Shown: positions 1 to 11,714, counted from the first letter of the stretch. The stretch: 64,000 bases of DNA from Aphanomyces cochlioides (GCA_019828595.1 JAHQRK010000024.1:558001-622000); one strand, 5' to 3'. Numbers and translations are program-made. The notes: a model not told the origin generated them from the sequence alone.

Positions 1-52
1 CCACGTCTTCGATCGACTCGATTGCTGCTTGGGTTGTTGTCACACTGGCCAT
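1..52 (-). CDS. TKL tandem-kinase paralogue, first 17 codons (partial)
   Basis: Read on the minus strand from the ATG at 52, the first 17 codons give MASVTTTQAAIESIEDV, which matches the start of the intact kinase at 8618 (MSSVIAAQEAIESIEDV). The gene runs off the left edge, so only its N-terminal tip is visible; the kinase domains would lie outside the window. It shows that the array of tandem-kinase genes continues to the left. Whether this copy is functional cannot be seen. Confidence 0.6.
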   Translation of the reverse strand, partial: MASVTTTQAAIESIEDV

Positions 53-769
53 AATCTTCTCACGGCGCCAACTTCTGAGGTAATACTGACCAAGTTTGTC
101 GTGTGCGTTCTCGAGAAATATGGTTCAAAGTGGTCCAATGGAACGAACACACGAATGATAAAACGCGTCAATATTTTGGAAAGAGGATGAATGTGTACGG
201 GTCGTAGTGGATGCAACTCTGGTGAAGGCGTCAATACCTCGTTCTCTAGCTTGTGGCTGAATATCACGCTCTCTTTGTGATCAAAGTCAACGATTGAGTC
301 ATATTTGAAGAGGGAAGCGAATCGTCACGAGCAACGGGGCTGCCTGGGCTTTGTCCAGAGGTGTTTCAGAATGTTTTGCCACGAAGTTGACGTTGCTTAG
401 TGTGGTCTCTGTCAGAAGGCGACGCCCAAAGGACTACACCATCGGTTGCACTTTTGATCATTGAGCTCAAAGACGACGCCCCTCCCCCTGACCCCTACGA
501 TTACGTATGACTCAAGCTGTAACTGCAGTACACCACTAGAGGGTTTGTCAAGCTTGTTAAGGACCAGCTAGGCCGGCTCGTGAAGATTACAAGGCGCTCG
601 TGCGACAACTGTATTCCGAGAGGAGCTGACGAGCGTAGTGCGCTTCTTTTCATTCGTTGCTTAACCATTTAAACCACTCGGTCATGTGCACATTGAAAAG
701 CTATCCAAACTTGAGAGGCATGCCTCCACTGGTGAGCAAACATTGGATTCTTAGCGATGAGACTCCCAG
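53..769. other. Intergenic, no gene recognised
   Basis: Upstream region of the partial kinase copy. Short open frames exist on both strands but none shows a recognisable domain or a paralogue elsewhere in the window. No CCGGAT-type promoter pair was found here, unlike upstream of the intact kinase. Confidence 0.5.
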
Positions 770-844
770 ATGGATATATTATTGCCGCACTTCGACATCC
801 TTGATCGACACAATTGCGTCTTGGGTTGTTGTCACGCTCGCCAT
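770..844 (-). pseudogene. TKL tandem-kinase 5' fragment
   Basis: From the minus-strand ATG at 844 the frame reads MASVTTTQDAIVSIKDV, the same N-terminal signature as the kinase copies starting at 52, 4326 and 8618, and then loses similarity within about 25 codons. No kinase domain follows. The sequence around 768-790 (AGATGGATATATTATTGC) recurs at 4883-4900, so pieces of the kinase flanks have also been duplicated. A remnant of a decayed array member. Confidence 0.6.
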
Positions 845-1164
845 GCTGATGCCTTTGCACTGACTGAAAGATTCATGCAAGGGAGAAAGCGGACAAGATG
901 GGTCATGCATGAAGATGGAGATGATATTTTCGCCAAGAGACGCATGGAGATGTAGTGGGGAAATGTGATAAGAGAGGTCATGCGTGAAGCTTATAATCGC
1001 AACATCAAATCAAACAATTACCATCGAAAATCTCATGGGCTTGCAGACAAGTTGATTATCCACGATTTCCACTCTGTAATTATTTTTCCGACAACTCGAT
1101 CGACGCTGCCAAGGCATCTCGAGGAGTTGTATTCCACCTCTCCGAAGTCTTGGTAGTTTTGATT

Positions 1165-4100
1165 TTAAAGATTCATCAAGTTGGCACGCACAATCTCAGC
1201 CAACTGCAAAGCTGCTGGTCGGTCTTCTGGGTTGTAGGAAAGACAGTGCAAGGCCATGAAAAGAATCCATTCTGGGCAATAAGAATTGAACGTTGGCTGA
1301 AGAGTCCCAGTTGCAACTTGTTCAATGATCATCGTATCGGTAAGTCGCTCTCCGCTTTCTGGATGAATAATGTCCCTGTAGGGGACACGATGGGTATCCA
1401 ATTCCGCCAAAACTACGCCTGCTCCCAACATGAGTGCACCGAGCGAAATTAATATCGAATTACGTACCAAAAGAATAAATATCTGACTGACGCTGAAGAG
1501 TAAGATTCGTCCATGATAACTTCGGGTGCCATCCAACGGAAAGTCGATAGTTGAGCTATCATTGTGTCTTCGACTGACATTTCCATCGTGTTTACATTTG
1601 CCAACTTAGCAGGTTTTAAGCTGTCTAGGAGTACATTTCGAGACTTGACATCGCTGTGGATAACACTCATCGAATGCAAATACAGCAATCCTTGGAAAGG
1701 TGATGGATAATGTCATATTTGGCTTGCCACGAAAATACTTTATCCGTCGTTGCATTGAGGTATTCACGCAAATTGCCGCCATCCATCCACTCCGTAACAC
1801 ACATGAGATCTTTAGGGTGATTCCACGCTGCTCCGATGAGCTGAACAATGAACGGGGAGTCAAATGTGCCCATCAACTGAATATGCTGGATGAACGTTTT
1901 GAGTTTCGATGGGGTTGCATTGTTCTGGCGTAATTTCTTGATGGTAACATGTGTTCTTCGATACGTGCCAGACCACATTTCAGATATTAAACCATGGTCC
2001 ACAACTCTCACGAGATCAATTTCTTGAGCATCAATGCGGATTGTAGTTAAATCAATTACAGGCACTTCATCGCTTTGACTTGTAAGTTCATCAAATGGCA
2101 CTTCTTCTTGTGTTTGCAATAAAAAGGGCTCTGATACACCAGGAATACTGCCCCAAATACTTGCATTGGTTGCTTTGTCATGTATTGCTGCAGCTTTTGG
2201 TGTTGATTATGTATCCACGGAAATTTCTGTTGCGTCATGACTTCTGTATTCAAGTAATTTGTTTGTTTCAATATTCGATCTCAGCTCAAACAGGAGATGC
2301 CACCTCTCCTCAAGATCGCAACCGCCGCGTCGCATTGACCTTTTCGTTGCAAGGTGTTGGTTTCACCGTCGCCTCGTTGATGGGTGTGATCATGGTGAAC
2401 GTCTTGGAAGAAAACAAACACAACTTGGAAATCATGTGGCGTGTTCTCTACGGTTTCGGTGTCTTGCCTGCCTTGTTCTTGGTGTATTTCTGCATCACCG
2501 CTGAAGAAACCGAAGGCTACAAGAACATGTTGGCTGGCAATGTCCACGTCGCCAAGGTCCGATGGACGTTGATCCTCAAGCACTACGGCAAGAGTTTGTT
2601 GGGTACGGGCGGCACGTGGTTCTTGTTCGACATTGTGTTCTGTGCCCAAAACTTATTCACTGCCAGTATTTTGACTGTCGTCGGTGCCAAAAGGACCTTA
2701 AGACTGTTGCGCTCCAAAACTTGACCATCGCCTTGGTCGGTTTGCCTGGTTACTACACCGCCGTCTTCTTCATCAACAAGATGGGTCGCAAGGTCATTCA
2801 ATTGCAAGGTTTGACCATCATGACGATCATCTTCTTGGTGTTGGGCATCTGGTGGAATGACATAATCCTTCTGTAAATCTTCTGGTCGTCCTGGGCGGTC
2901 ATCTTGACTTCGTATTGCCTCTTCGATCTCTTCTTGGCAATAATCTCGATATGGTAATTCTCCAGTCATCAACTGCCACACTGTCATACATAACGACCAT
3001 ACATCCGATTGCACGATCACTTTGCGAGGCGAAAATCGCTGCTCGGGACTTATCCAGTTCAACGTTCCCACAAATCGTCCCGCATTCGAATATTGCGTCA
3101 GCAAAGACTCGGTGGATCGACTCAATCCAAAGTCTGCGATCGCCACAGTCCCATCTTCTCGAACCAACACATTGCTACCTTTGATATCACGATGAATAAT
3201 TCCAGCGGGGTGCAAAGACAACAAACCAATGGCAAGTTGGTACACCATCTCAACAAGCTTCTCAGGGCGGTAGCGAATATATCGTGTGATGGATTCACAA
3301 ACTACAATCGGCGATGCTATCTTTGTACAAACACCAATCAATGTCAAAATGTGTGGCTTATTCGCCACGTCGCGCCATGCTTTGATTTCTTTGCGGATAG
3401 AGGCTTCAAATTCTGCCGAGTCAGCTACTTTGATTGTGTTAAAGTGCTTGATCGCTACGTTCCGTCCTTTGTATTGACCAAGATAGACCGCGGCGGATGC
3501 ATCTTGACCGAGAAATGTCGACTTGTTGTTTGGATCATATACGACGTCTTCTGACGCAAGCATCCACTCCTAGATCATTTCATCGAGCGGTAAGTCTTGG
3601 GTGATTTTGCTTGCTCTCCATGAGTCCTTTGCAGCATGGACTACTTTGTCAAAGGATGCGAGGACGGACGCCTCAAAGGTGTGATTTGCTTGGACATTGC
3701 GTAAATCGATATTGTGGTAGTAGTGGTCTAGACCTCGTTGTAGTTGAATCGCCATCTCTAGCAGATTGTCCACTTGTCGATTTGGTGTAACATTGCTTTG
3801 TGCCAGACTGATGTAATAGTCCATTTTTCCGAGTTTGTCCATCATGGCTTGCATGTCTTCCATCAAATCATCAACGCTGCCAACAATTTCAATGTTAAAA
3901 TCCACGAGAAGGAAAGAAGCAGTTCTCCGAATGTCTTCTTGATACTGAACAATGTGTGTGGTAATCGACTTGGCCATCTTCTCACACTCTGTCAATCAAG
4001 AGATTCCATCCTTTCGTTGTCTCAAATGTTTCGTCGAGGTATGCATGAGTGTTAGCAAGTACAGTTGCCAAATTATCAAGCTGGAAAACCTCATCTTGTC

Positions 4101-4326
4101 GGACGCGTTGAAACACAATCGAGCGGGTGATGCGCGCGACCATTTCGGCCGGTCGTCAAGATGTCTTCTTTGTTGATGCGGAACTTAAGGCAGAGCTCCA
4201 TAACAGCACAGGCGATTCGGAGTGTGGATTGATGCGCTGGGTTGGTCGCTGGGATTGTCTTACACCCCATTTGATCATATCCTCGATCGACTCGATCGCT
4301 TCCTGTGTTGATGTCACACGCGCCAT
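1165..4326 (-). pseudogene. TKL tandem kinase, broken copy
   Basis: Colinear with the intact gene at 8618-11633: start MARVTSTQEAIESIEDM at 4326, helical N-terminal region (3995-3570), kinase domain 1 (about 3560-2865, with HRDIKGSNVL and DFGLSRS), then kinase domain 2 (about 2090-1165, with HSDVKSRNVLL and, in place of DFG, Asn-Val-Asn). It is broken in several ways. One-nucleotide frameshifts lie near 4255 and 4160 in the N-terminal region and near 1690 just before the catalytic loop of domain 2. Domain 1 stops after the Asp-Tyr codons at about 2863, where about 580 bp of an unrelated transporter gene (2284-2863) begins. The last intron (GTACGT...GAGCAG, about 1490-1440) is still recognisable. 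Adjacent copies suggest origin by tandem duplication. No intact product is expected. Confidence 0.85.
2284..2866 (+). pseudogene. Phosphate:H+ symporter (PHO84-like MFS) fragment
   Basis: On the plus strand, opposite to the host kinase remnant, 2284-2693 encodes an MFS segment containing RRVALTFSLQGVGFTVASL and GTGGTWFLFDIVFCAQNLFT, the signature of the PHO84 family of high-affinity phosphate transporters (plasma membrane). After a frame change near 2695 it continues as LKTVALQNLTIALVGLPGYY and FFINKMGRKVIQLQG up to about 2862. It lacks both termini, so it is a transposed gene fragment of about 200 codons. Its codons are GC-richer than the surrounding kinase remnant. The 3' junction with the kinase falls within GATTATG at about 2860. 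Not functional. Confidence 0.8.
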
Positions 4327-4911
4327 GCTGTAACGTATATCTTCTGGTGTACTGTCAATGTCCGATGACGGACAACCGCAGGTTGAAATTCCTCATGGCA
4401 TGCGCACTTGCAGCATCAAACAGCATGAAACATTCATGAGCTGAACAGGGCTCAAAAAACTAGAACTGATACTGTCGACTTTCCGTTCTCTGCAAGGTCT
4501 CGCTTAGACATTTCGGAGTGACTCCGCAGAGGATACAGCTTGAGATAGCAATCGTGGACTTCTTGATGGACAACGATAATCAAAGACATGAATGCCACCG
4601 GGTCCACGTCGATAAAATTGTCATTCAAGCGACCTGGCTTGCGATGTTTGTGCTCTGAAAAGAAATGATTGCATTGGTGAGCGCTTCAAGTCATAATCGT
4701 ACGCTTTTCAAAAGTGTCAAAGGCTGAACATGTTGACCGATGCCATGCGCTGCCCGCGACAGCGTGTTGAAGCATCGATGATCAACGGTCAGCAAGTAAG
4801 ATGAGTGCGAAATGTTGGACAATCATTACAGCAAAGACCCATTTGCCCAAGGATCAGCGAACTCTGAGCGGCGAAAAGCCAAGATGGATATATTATTGCA
4901 TACCGCAAAGT
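4327..4911. other. Intergenic
   Basis: Between the start of the broken kinase and the 3' end of ARPC3. It holds the repeated 18-bp stretch at 4883-4900 shared with 768-790. No coding region is supported. Confidence 0.5.
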
Positions 4912-5436
4912 CTACTTGAGCATTTCCTTGTTCATGAACTTTCGCTTGGCAAAAAACATCCACCACTTGCTCTTCGTGCCATCAGCGAAGACAAGTTCAA
5001 TCAATCTCATGGCGACGGCTTCGCGCAATTGCTTCAAGTAACCTCGAATCGTTTCGGTTTCTGCAGCGTTGGCAGCAACTTTGACCATGCCGCCCAAAGG
5101 AAAGCTCGATTCACCTGGGACAGCAAAACTGTCAGCCGCAATTGTTGCCAGCGCACGTTGTGCATCCGCCTTGGTTGCACATCGTTCCAAACGCTTCAAG
5201 CACATGTGTGTGAAGAGCGTGCCGTACACCAACACACGATCCGCATTCCCCTTAATCTCAAAGTTCGTAAAGAGCACGTTGGCGCGGAAAAGGGACAAAA
5301 TTTCATCTGCAATGTCTTCTTGATCGTCTGGGCATGGAGGAGCTGGTCCACGGGAGCGACTTTTCAGTGGGAGAAGCGAGAAACCGCACGCTTCCGAGCA
5401 TTGTACGTCGTTGAACGCGGAATGATACGCTGGCAT
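4912..5436 (-). CDS. ARPC3: Actin-related protein 2/3 complex subunit 3 (p21-Arc)
   Basis: Single-exon gene of 174 residues, the usual length of the family. It begins MPAYHSAFNDVQ, as in animal ARPC3 (MPAYHS), contains GPAPP near residue 30, ANVLFTNFEIKGNADRVLVY in the middle, PGESSFPLGG about residue 110, and ends SKWWMFFAKRKFMNKEML, all landmarks of p21-Arc. The protein is the small subunit that helps hold the Arp2/3 complex, which nucleates branched actin filaments in the cytoplasm. The ATG at 5436 is fixed by the conserved N-terminus. Two CCGGAT palindromes lie 41-66 nt upstream. No introns, frameshifts or missing motifs were seen. Confidence 0.95.
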   Translation of the reverse strand: MPAYHSAFNDVQCSEACGFSLLPLKSRSRGPAPPCPDDQEDIADEILSLFRANVLFTNFEIKGNADRVLVYGTLFTHMCLKRLERCATKADAQRALATIAADSFAVPGESSFPLGGMVKVAANAAETETIRGYLKQLREAVAMRLIELVFADGTKSKWWMFFAKRKFMNKEMLK

Positions 5437-5476
5437 GGTTCCTCAGACGATTGTGCACTTCGAAATGGCAAGCTTG

Positions 5477-5502
5477 TCCGGATACGAATTTCATCCGGAT
5501 AC
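5477..5502. promoter_or_regulatory. Paired CCGGAT motif upstream of ARPC3
   Basis: TCCGGATAC at 5477-5485 and ATCCGGATAC at 5493-5502, 41-66 nt before the ARPC3 ATG. Similar pairs precede panC, the intact kinase (single), SPCS3, the Merlin transposase and the Crypton-type gene. Regulatory role is inferred from position only. Confidence 0.45.
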
Positions 5503-6199
5503 TTTCTGTTACAAACCGGGCAACTACTAATAGTATTATAGTAGATTATAGTAGTACTATATAGTAGAGTGGCTTTCTCTCTGTCGAGGCTCACTCAACG
5601 ACGAGCTTGCCAGTCTACGAAACTACGAAACGCAAAGACTATAATCGAAGATCTCCATTTTGTAATATAGAAGCAGAGATCGAAGCGGAGATCGCGTTTC
5701 GACATTTTTAACTTTCCTTGTTTGTGGGTACGTTTGTAGGTGTGAGAGAATTTACGAAAATGATATGCTTGTGATCTGGCCACACATGTGCCACTGACAA
5801 AAGGGACTTGTTTTTCTAGGATATGGACTATTTGAATGAATCTACGCGGCAGAAGCCTCTTGAATGCATGCCAAACTATTCGTAGGATTTGTCTGTTAAC
5901 CGTTCTCCGAGTTAGGAAAGGGTTGAAAGAATATTGGAAAACGAATGATAGCCTATTTGGCTAAAGACACATGACTCAAGTGCCATCACGATGTGAATGA
6001 AAGTTCTTTTTGGAGTTTGATGAACAAACGCTTCTGAAAGCTCTTGAATAATTATCGTCTTAAAGTTCATTAGAGCTGATAGTCACCGGATTGATCTCAA
6101 AGAGACTAAATTGTGTTTTTTCGATTCCTTGGCGCTCTGTGTTTTGAGTAGTATAACGCATGCACAAGTAAGTTTAGCTAGGCTTTTGGCTTATGAGTC
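5503..6199. other. Intergenic
   Basis: Holds the ARPC3 upstream region, including a short TAGTA-rich stretch at 5527-5570, and the 3' flank of panC. No further coding region, RNA gene or repeat recognised. Confidence 0.5.
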
Positions 6200-7198
6200 T
6201 CACAAGACAATATTGTCTATCAAGCGACACTTCCCAACTTTAACCGCAACAGAAATGATTGCGCCATGGCCAACTTCTACGTGGTCCAGTTCATCCATAG
6301 TCTCTTTGGATGCAATTGAGATATATTGGATGCTTTCCACACGTGGCTCGGTCTTGTACACGTTTTCAACAATTGTGCGCAGTTCTTTGGCAGAAATCTG
6401 TGACTCGGAGGTGGACGCAAATGTTTCAGCAGCTTTCTTCAATCCAGCGTATATGATTGAAGATGCCTGTCGCTCCTCAGTGGTCAAGTATTGATTTCGT
6501 GTCGACATGGCCAAGCCATTAGGTTCACGGCATGTATCCAACACTTGAAGCGAAATTGGGAAATTCAAATCTTCGATGAGACGTTTGATCACAACACACT
6601 GTACCGCATCTTTCTGGCCAAAGAAGGCATGCGTGGGTGCCACGATGTTGAATAGTTTGCTCACAACAGTCGCGACGCCACGGAAGAACCCAGGTCTGCA
6701 TTGACCCTCTGGGACATCATTGAATCCTTCAGGATCCACATATGTGCTATTGTATGTAAGACTCGGCACGTCAAGTAGCAGACATACCGAAAGGAAGGTG
6801 AGTACATGGTTTCATGCACGGGTGTGAAGACGATGTCGACGTTCTGTTCTCTTAACGATGCCAAATCAGCTTCAAGAGTGCGTGGATACTTGTCAAAGTC
6901 TTCGTTTGGTCCAAACTGAGTCGGGTTTACGAAAATGCTCGACACGACGAAATCACAGCGTTTCCTTGCTTCTTGGATCAGTGACATATGACCAGCGTGA
7001 AGGCCCTAAAGTAGCATGTCAAGCACTGCATAATTCGAGATGCCACACCCCCATGGTCGGTACAAAACCAACTGTAGCTCCTTGTGGGATTTGGGCTCGT
7101 GCATTTCGATATGCCTCGATGGTTTGACAGACCTTGAGGTTTGAGGCATGGCGCACACTCAGCGAGCGGCTCAAAGGTTGGTGGCACCGACCGAACAT
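6200..7198 (-). CDS. panC: Pantothenate synthetase (pantoate--beta-alanine ligase)
   Basis: Three exons: 7198-7049, 7005-6788, 6746-6200 (304 residues; introns 43 and 41 nt, GT-AG, frames join exactly). The enzyme condenses pantoate and beta-alanine with ATP to give pantothenate, the vitamin B5 precursor of CoA. Visible motifs: [15 protein letters not shown] (ATP-binding HxGH, split by intron 1), [19 protein letters not shown] (pantoate site), [12 protein letters not shown] and the KMSKS-like [11 protein letters not shown]. The N-terminus [19 protein letters not shown] is basic and Ser-rich, compatible with a mitochondrial presequence. An upstream GTG in frame (7222) was not used. The introns exclude bacterial contamination. 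A CCGGAT pair lies 36-65 nt upstream of the ATG. Confidence 0.92.
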
Positions 7199-7233
7199 TG
7201 CCCGTTTCAACGTCGACCCCACTTTTGTGTTTA

Positions 7234-7263
7234 TTATCCGGATTATTGAATTTTATCCGGAAT
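7234..7263. promoter_or_regulatory. Paired CCGGAT motif upstream of panC
   Basis: TTATCCGGAT at 7234-7243 and TTATCCGGAAT at 7253-7263, followed by a degenerate third copy (ATCGGATTGGATAAT, 7266-7280). The first two are 36-65 nt before the panC ATG. Function inferred from recurrence before other genes. Confidence 0.45.
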
Positions 7264-7280
7264 TCATCGGATTGGATAAT

Positions 7281-7739
7281 ATCTAGCCAATCATTATCAT
7301 AATGATGGAAATGTGACTTCCAAAGGAGGAAGAACAGGAAGAGGAGGAAGCTGTCTGCGCTTTCCACATCCATGTCTAGCTTGAGCGAAGCAGCCTATGA
7401 GAATTGAGTCGAATGCACCATGATTGAGCGAATGTCGAGATTTTCTAGGGTAAGCTCGACGATATTTGGTGTGCTGAAATGCTGTATCAACGCTGTTTTC
7501 AAGTTTCCGTGACAGAAAGAGTCGCTTGAGGACGAAGTTCGATCGCGTCTATATTTGGATTACTCCAGATATGGCTGGGCGCAACAGCGAGTACCAGCTT
7601 CAGCGCAAACCTTAAGTGTGTTATGCTCCATGAGATCTCGACTTTTTAGACCATCGGCTGATTGATATCCTCCAAATGGGCATCGCTGTGCGAAAGCTCA
7701 GAATTTATTCATCTAATGAGAAGTCTCTGCTACGTTCAA
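7281..7739. other. Intergenic
   Basis: Beyond the panC promoter region. No coding region or repeat was recognised before the kinase remnant at 7740. Confidence 0.45.
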
Positions 7740-8015
7740 ATATGACCTCGAAATCGAGCCTGTGGAGTAAAATAACTGCATGGAGTCAGCCTTTGGATCT
7801 CATCAGTATAATGGAGTGGATGGACGATGACAATTTGCGTGATAAACTGCGATGAAGTATGTTGGGAACACTCAGGCTTACACAGCAATGCCAACTCTGC
7901 ATTCATGAGATGGCCATGAAATGTCTTACATTCAATCCAAACGACCAACCAAGAACACTTCAGTTGACGCAGAGAGTGTGTTTCAACTTGGTCGATATTG
8001 AAATTGCTTCCAATG
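7740..8015 (+). pseudogene. TKL tandem-kinase domain 2 remnant
   Basis: Two short blocks on the plus strand match the second kinase domain of the gene at 8618: around 7775-7857 a block ending MEWMDDDNLRDKLR (compare TEWMDGGDLRDKL), followed by a stop, and around 7895-8010 a block with EMAMKCLTFNPNDQPRT (compare SMAMKCLSFNPTDRPSA). The ~200 codons between them in the intact gene are missing. A strongly deleted array member. Confidence 0.7.
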
Positions 8016-8617
8016 GCCAAGCTGAAGCTGAAGGCTAGTAGTCAGGAAGGAAATCGTCGAATGGATATTCTCCGAGGAACAAAGTCAAGGGATATTATCG
8101 TTGAGTGATTTCGCCTAGCCCATTCCACAGGACGAGACTCTGAAAGCTTCATTAAACAATTGACCATATAGCCCAGAGACGCGATTCACCTTGGGAATCG
8201 AGGCTCAAATGACTCGTTAACAAGTGTCTACGGTAGATTAATGAACCTTCTACAAGTAATTTCAGAATCACGTTGATGCATTGATGATGCTCCCCGTTGA
8301 GCGTCAACATCAACTGAATAAGAGAGCAATTAAGTGACGGGTTGATGCAGTGAAACATTTCTTCATTTCCCGATTTGACGCCAGGTAAAAGCAGGAGACT
8401 TAGAGAAACACACGAACAAGATGCCCCAGTCTATTATTGTGCCCATGAAAAATGCACGATGGAAACATTGAAATCGGCAAGATTGATTCCCCTTGAGTGG
8501 TCGAGTGCGTTGAAGAATTCTCCATGGATGTGAACTTTTCATCGACAAGCCCATTGACATGATCCCACTTCTGGCCCAGTCATCCGGAATTGGGAGAGCC
8601 CACACTGAAACCCAGGT
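8016..8617. other. Intergenic upstream of intact kinase
   Basis: No supported gene. A CATCCGGAAT motif at 8581-8590 lies about 30 nt before the kinase ATG and is a single copy of the palindrome found in pairs before other genes. Confidence 0.5.
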
Positions 8618-11600
8618 ATGTCCTCAGTAATTGCTGCCCAAGAGGCGATCGAGTCGATCGAAGATGTGGTCAAATGGAGTGTACGGCATATCCCGACTGC
8701 TAATCCTGCGCATCAAGCAACACTTCGAATTTCTTGTGCTGTCATGGAACTCTGTCTGAAATTTCGCATCAACAAGGAAGACATCCTGACAACGGGAGAA
8801 ATGGTCGCTCGCATCACGCGCTCCATTGTGTTGAAAGGTATTCCAGACGACAAAGAATATCATCTAGATGATCTTACAACCGTGCTTGCAAAGACCCATA
8901 CGTATCTTGAGGAAACCCTGGAGAGAACAAAAGGATGGAACATCATCATGGACAAGACGCAACGCGTCACCACCACCAAGATCATCGCTACTCAAGTTGC
9001 TCGTTGGCAAGACGCCATTCGACGAACTGCTTTCTTTCTCGATGTCGACTTGGATATCCAAATCGTCGGTAGTGTCGATGATTTGATGGAAGACATGCAA
9101 TCCATGATGGACAAACTCGGAAAGATGGACTATTATATCAGTCTCGCACAAAGTGATGGCACATTCAATCGACAAATTGATAGTCTGCTTGAAATGGCCA
9201 TCCAGCTACAACGTGGTCTCGACTATTACCATCACAACATCAGTCTGCGAAATGTCGAAGCAAATGCAGGTTTTGAGGCGACTGTCCTTGAATCCTTCGA
9301 CAAAGTAATCCATGCCGCCAAGACCTCTTGGCGAGCAGGTAACATCGCCCGTGACTTACCACTCGACGAATTGCTTGAGGAATGGATGCTCGCGTCGGAA
9401 GATGTCGTCTACGACCAAAATAACAAGTCGACGTTTCTCGGTCAAGGCGCATCTGCCATGGTATATCTTGGTCAATATAAAAGTCGAAGCGTAGCGGTCA
9501 AGCACTTTCACAATGTGAATCTAGCCGACTCGACAGAATTTGAAAGGATGATTCGCAAAGAAATCAAAGCCTGGCGCGATGTGGCAAATCAACCATATAT
9601 TTTGACATTGATTGGCGTGTGCACCAAGATTGCGTCGCCTATTGTGGTGTGTGAATATTGTCCTGACACAATCGCACGGTATGTTCGTTTGCACCCTGAC
9701 AAATTGATTGTGATGGTATATCAATTTGCCTTGGGTTTGCTCTCTCTGCACTCCGCTGGCATTATTCATCGAGATATCAAAGGCGCCAATGTGTTGGTTC
9801 GAGAAGATGGGACGGTGGCGATTGCGGACTTTGGACTGAGTCGATCGACCGAGTCATTATTAACACAGTATTCGAATGTGGGACGCTTTGTGGGTACGTT
9901 GAACTGGATGAGTCCCGAGCAGCGTTTTTCGCCTCGCAAAGTGACGGTGCAGTCGGATGTATGGTCGTTTGGGATGACAGTGTGGCAGTTGGTGGCGAGA
10001 GATATTCCGTATCGAGAATATTGTCAAGAAGAGATTGAAGTGGCAATCAGAACTGAGGATGACCGCCCAGGGAGACCAGAAGAACTGTCTAAAGATTATG
10101 AGGCATTGTGGACTTTGATTACTTGGTGTTGGAAATTGAATCCATTCGAGCGACCGAAGGCACATGATATTGTTGACTTTCTTGAAGATCGTTTCAGGCA
10201 AGAACTGATTTCTTTATCAAAAGCAAGGAAATGGAGAGGTGTATCGTCTGCCGAGACAATGTCGAGCGAAATTTGTCTTGAGCTATTACATCAGACCGAT
10301 AATCAGCATGCCCCAAGCAACACGTTGAAAGCACAAGAGACAACAAAACCCGAAATGGTGCCAACCAAAACTACAAAGGACAGTAGCAATCCCTCCGAGA
10401 AGAATGTTGAAACGAAATTGCCAACTAAAGTCTCGGAGCTTGCAAAAGCAATACAAAAATCCCCAACAAACCCGAGTAATGCTGCCACAGAGAAGACCAT
10501 GAATGACACGGATTTGACACAGAAGGCATACTACTCCAGAAGTAATGTCATGAAGAACAGCTCCGATAATTTCAAATTAATGGCAAAAAAATCTCAGCCA
10601 CAACAGAGCATTTCCTCGAAACCAAGAATCTGGAAGAGGATGACCGCGGTATTCAACCCTTCCAAACCGGTTACAACAAAGGAATCTTCCCCCGATATGT
10701 CGACATTATCTACTACAAGTCAAAGTAGCGATGAAGTGCCTATGATTGATTTGGCGATGGTTCGTATTGACGCGCGAGCAGTGTCACTTGAGTATATCAT
10801 TGGTTCTGGTGCTCTTTCAGTGGTCTGGCGTGGCACGTTTGATCAGGAGATTGTGGTTGCGAGAAAGCTCCGTAGCAACAGTCCATCATCATCCGAGGTG
10901 AAGTCATTTATTCGGAGTATTCAACTGATGAGCCGCCTCGACTCGCCGTACGTTGTTAAATTTATCGGGGCTGCGTGGAATCAACCGTCAGATCTCATGT
11001 GCGTGACGGAATGGATGGATGGCGGCGACTTGCGTGATAAGTTGAGCAAGACCACAATTACATCGTTTCCTTGGCGTGCCAAAGTGGACATTATTTATCA
11101 AGTTGTTCAAGCATTGATGTATGTTCATTCTCAAGGTGTGATCCATCGCGATATCAAATCCCGCAACATATTGCTCGACAGTTTGAAACCAGCGAAACTG
11201 ATAAATGTTGGCACGCTGGGCGATTATATCCAAGCATCGGTTGTCTCTGGAGCTGGCACGTTTCGATGGATGGCGCCTGAAGTAATCATGAACCAAACAT
11301 ACACAGATGCAGCTGATATTTATTCCCTTGGTACGACTAGTCATTTGAGTTTGGTTTGACGTTTTTGCTGTAGGTATCGTCTTGTCGGAGATTGATAGCC
11401 ATCAACTTCCGTACCACGACAGAGTCAACGACAGTGGACAGCAGCTTGTCGATACAGCAATCATTTTAAAAGTTGCTTCGGGTTCTTTCAAACCAACTTT
11501 TACTGACCAATGCCCCGAATGGATTCATTCAATGGCCATGAAATGCCTTTCATTTAATCCAACTGACCGACCATCAGCAACCGAGTTAATGCACACTCTG

Positions 11601-11633
11601 GAGAAGGCGATGTCTCGTAACGATGATGCTTGA
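8618..11633 (+). CDS. Tandem TKL kinase-pseudokinase
   Basis: Two exons, 8618-11330 and 11374-11633 (43-nt GT-AG intron), 990 residues. Residues 1-255 are an alpha-helical region of unknown function. Kinase domain 1 (about 273-525) has the glycine loop FLGQGASAMVYLG, Lys295 in VAVKHF, HRDIKGANVL (384-393), DFGLSRS (404-410) and MSPEQ, so it should be catalytically competent. A Ser/Thr/Lys-rich linker (about 540-705) follows. Kinase domain 2 (about 722-985) keeps VVARKL (Lys750) and HRDIKSRNILL (843-853), but DFG is replaced by Asn-Val-Gly (863-865), predicting weak or absent phosphotransfer. The intron splits domain 2 just after IYSLG. Likely a cytosolic Ser/Thr signalling kinase; no signal peptide or TM segment is seen. 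Substrate unknown. Only intact member of the local array. Confidence 0.88.
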
Positions 11634-11714
11634 AATCAACCCGTCGGCTCTGCCACAACATCTTCCCGCAAAAATAAATGAAAATTTATTTAATATAGTG
11701 AATTCATTATTGAT

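Noticed and set aside
2095..2876. Functional phosphate transporter gene
   Set aside because: Only about 200 codons of the middle of the protein, with a frame break, inside a broken kinase.
6200..7198. Possible bacterial contamination because of panC
   Set aside because: Two 41-43-nt GT-AG introns interrupt conserved motifs exactly in frame, so it is a nuclear eukaryotic gene.
8363..8605. 80-codon minus-strand frame upstream of the kinase
   Set aside because: No paralogue, no domain, lies in the promoter region of the intact kinase.
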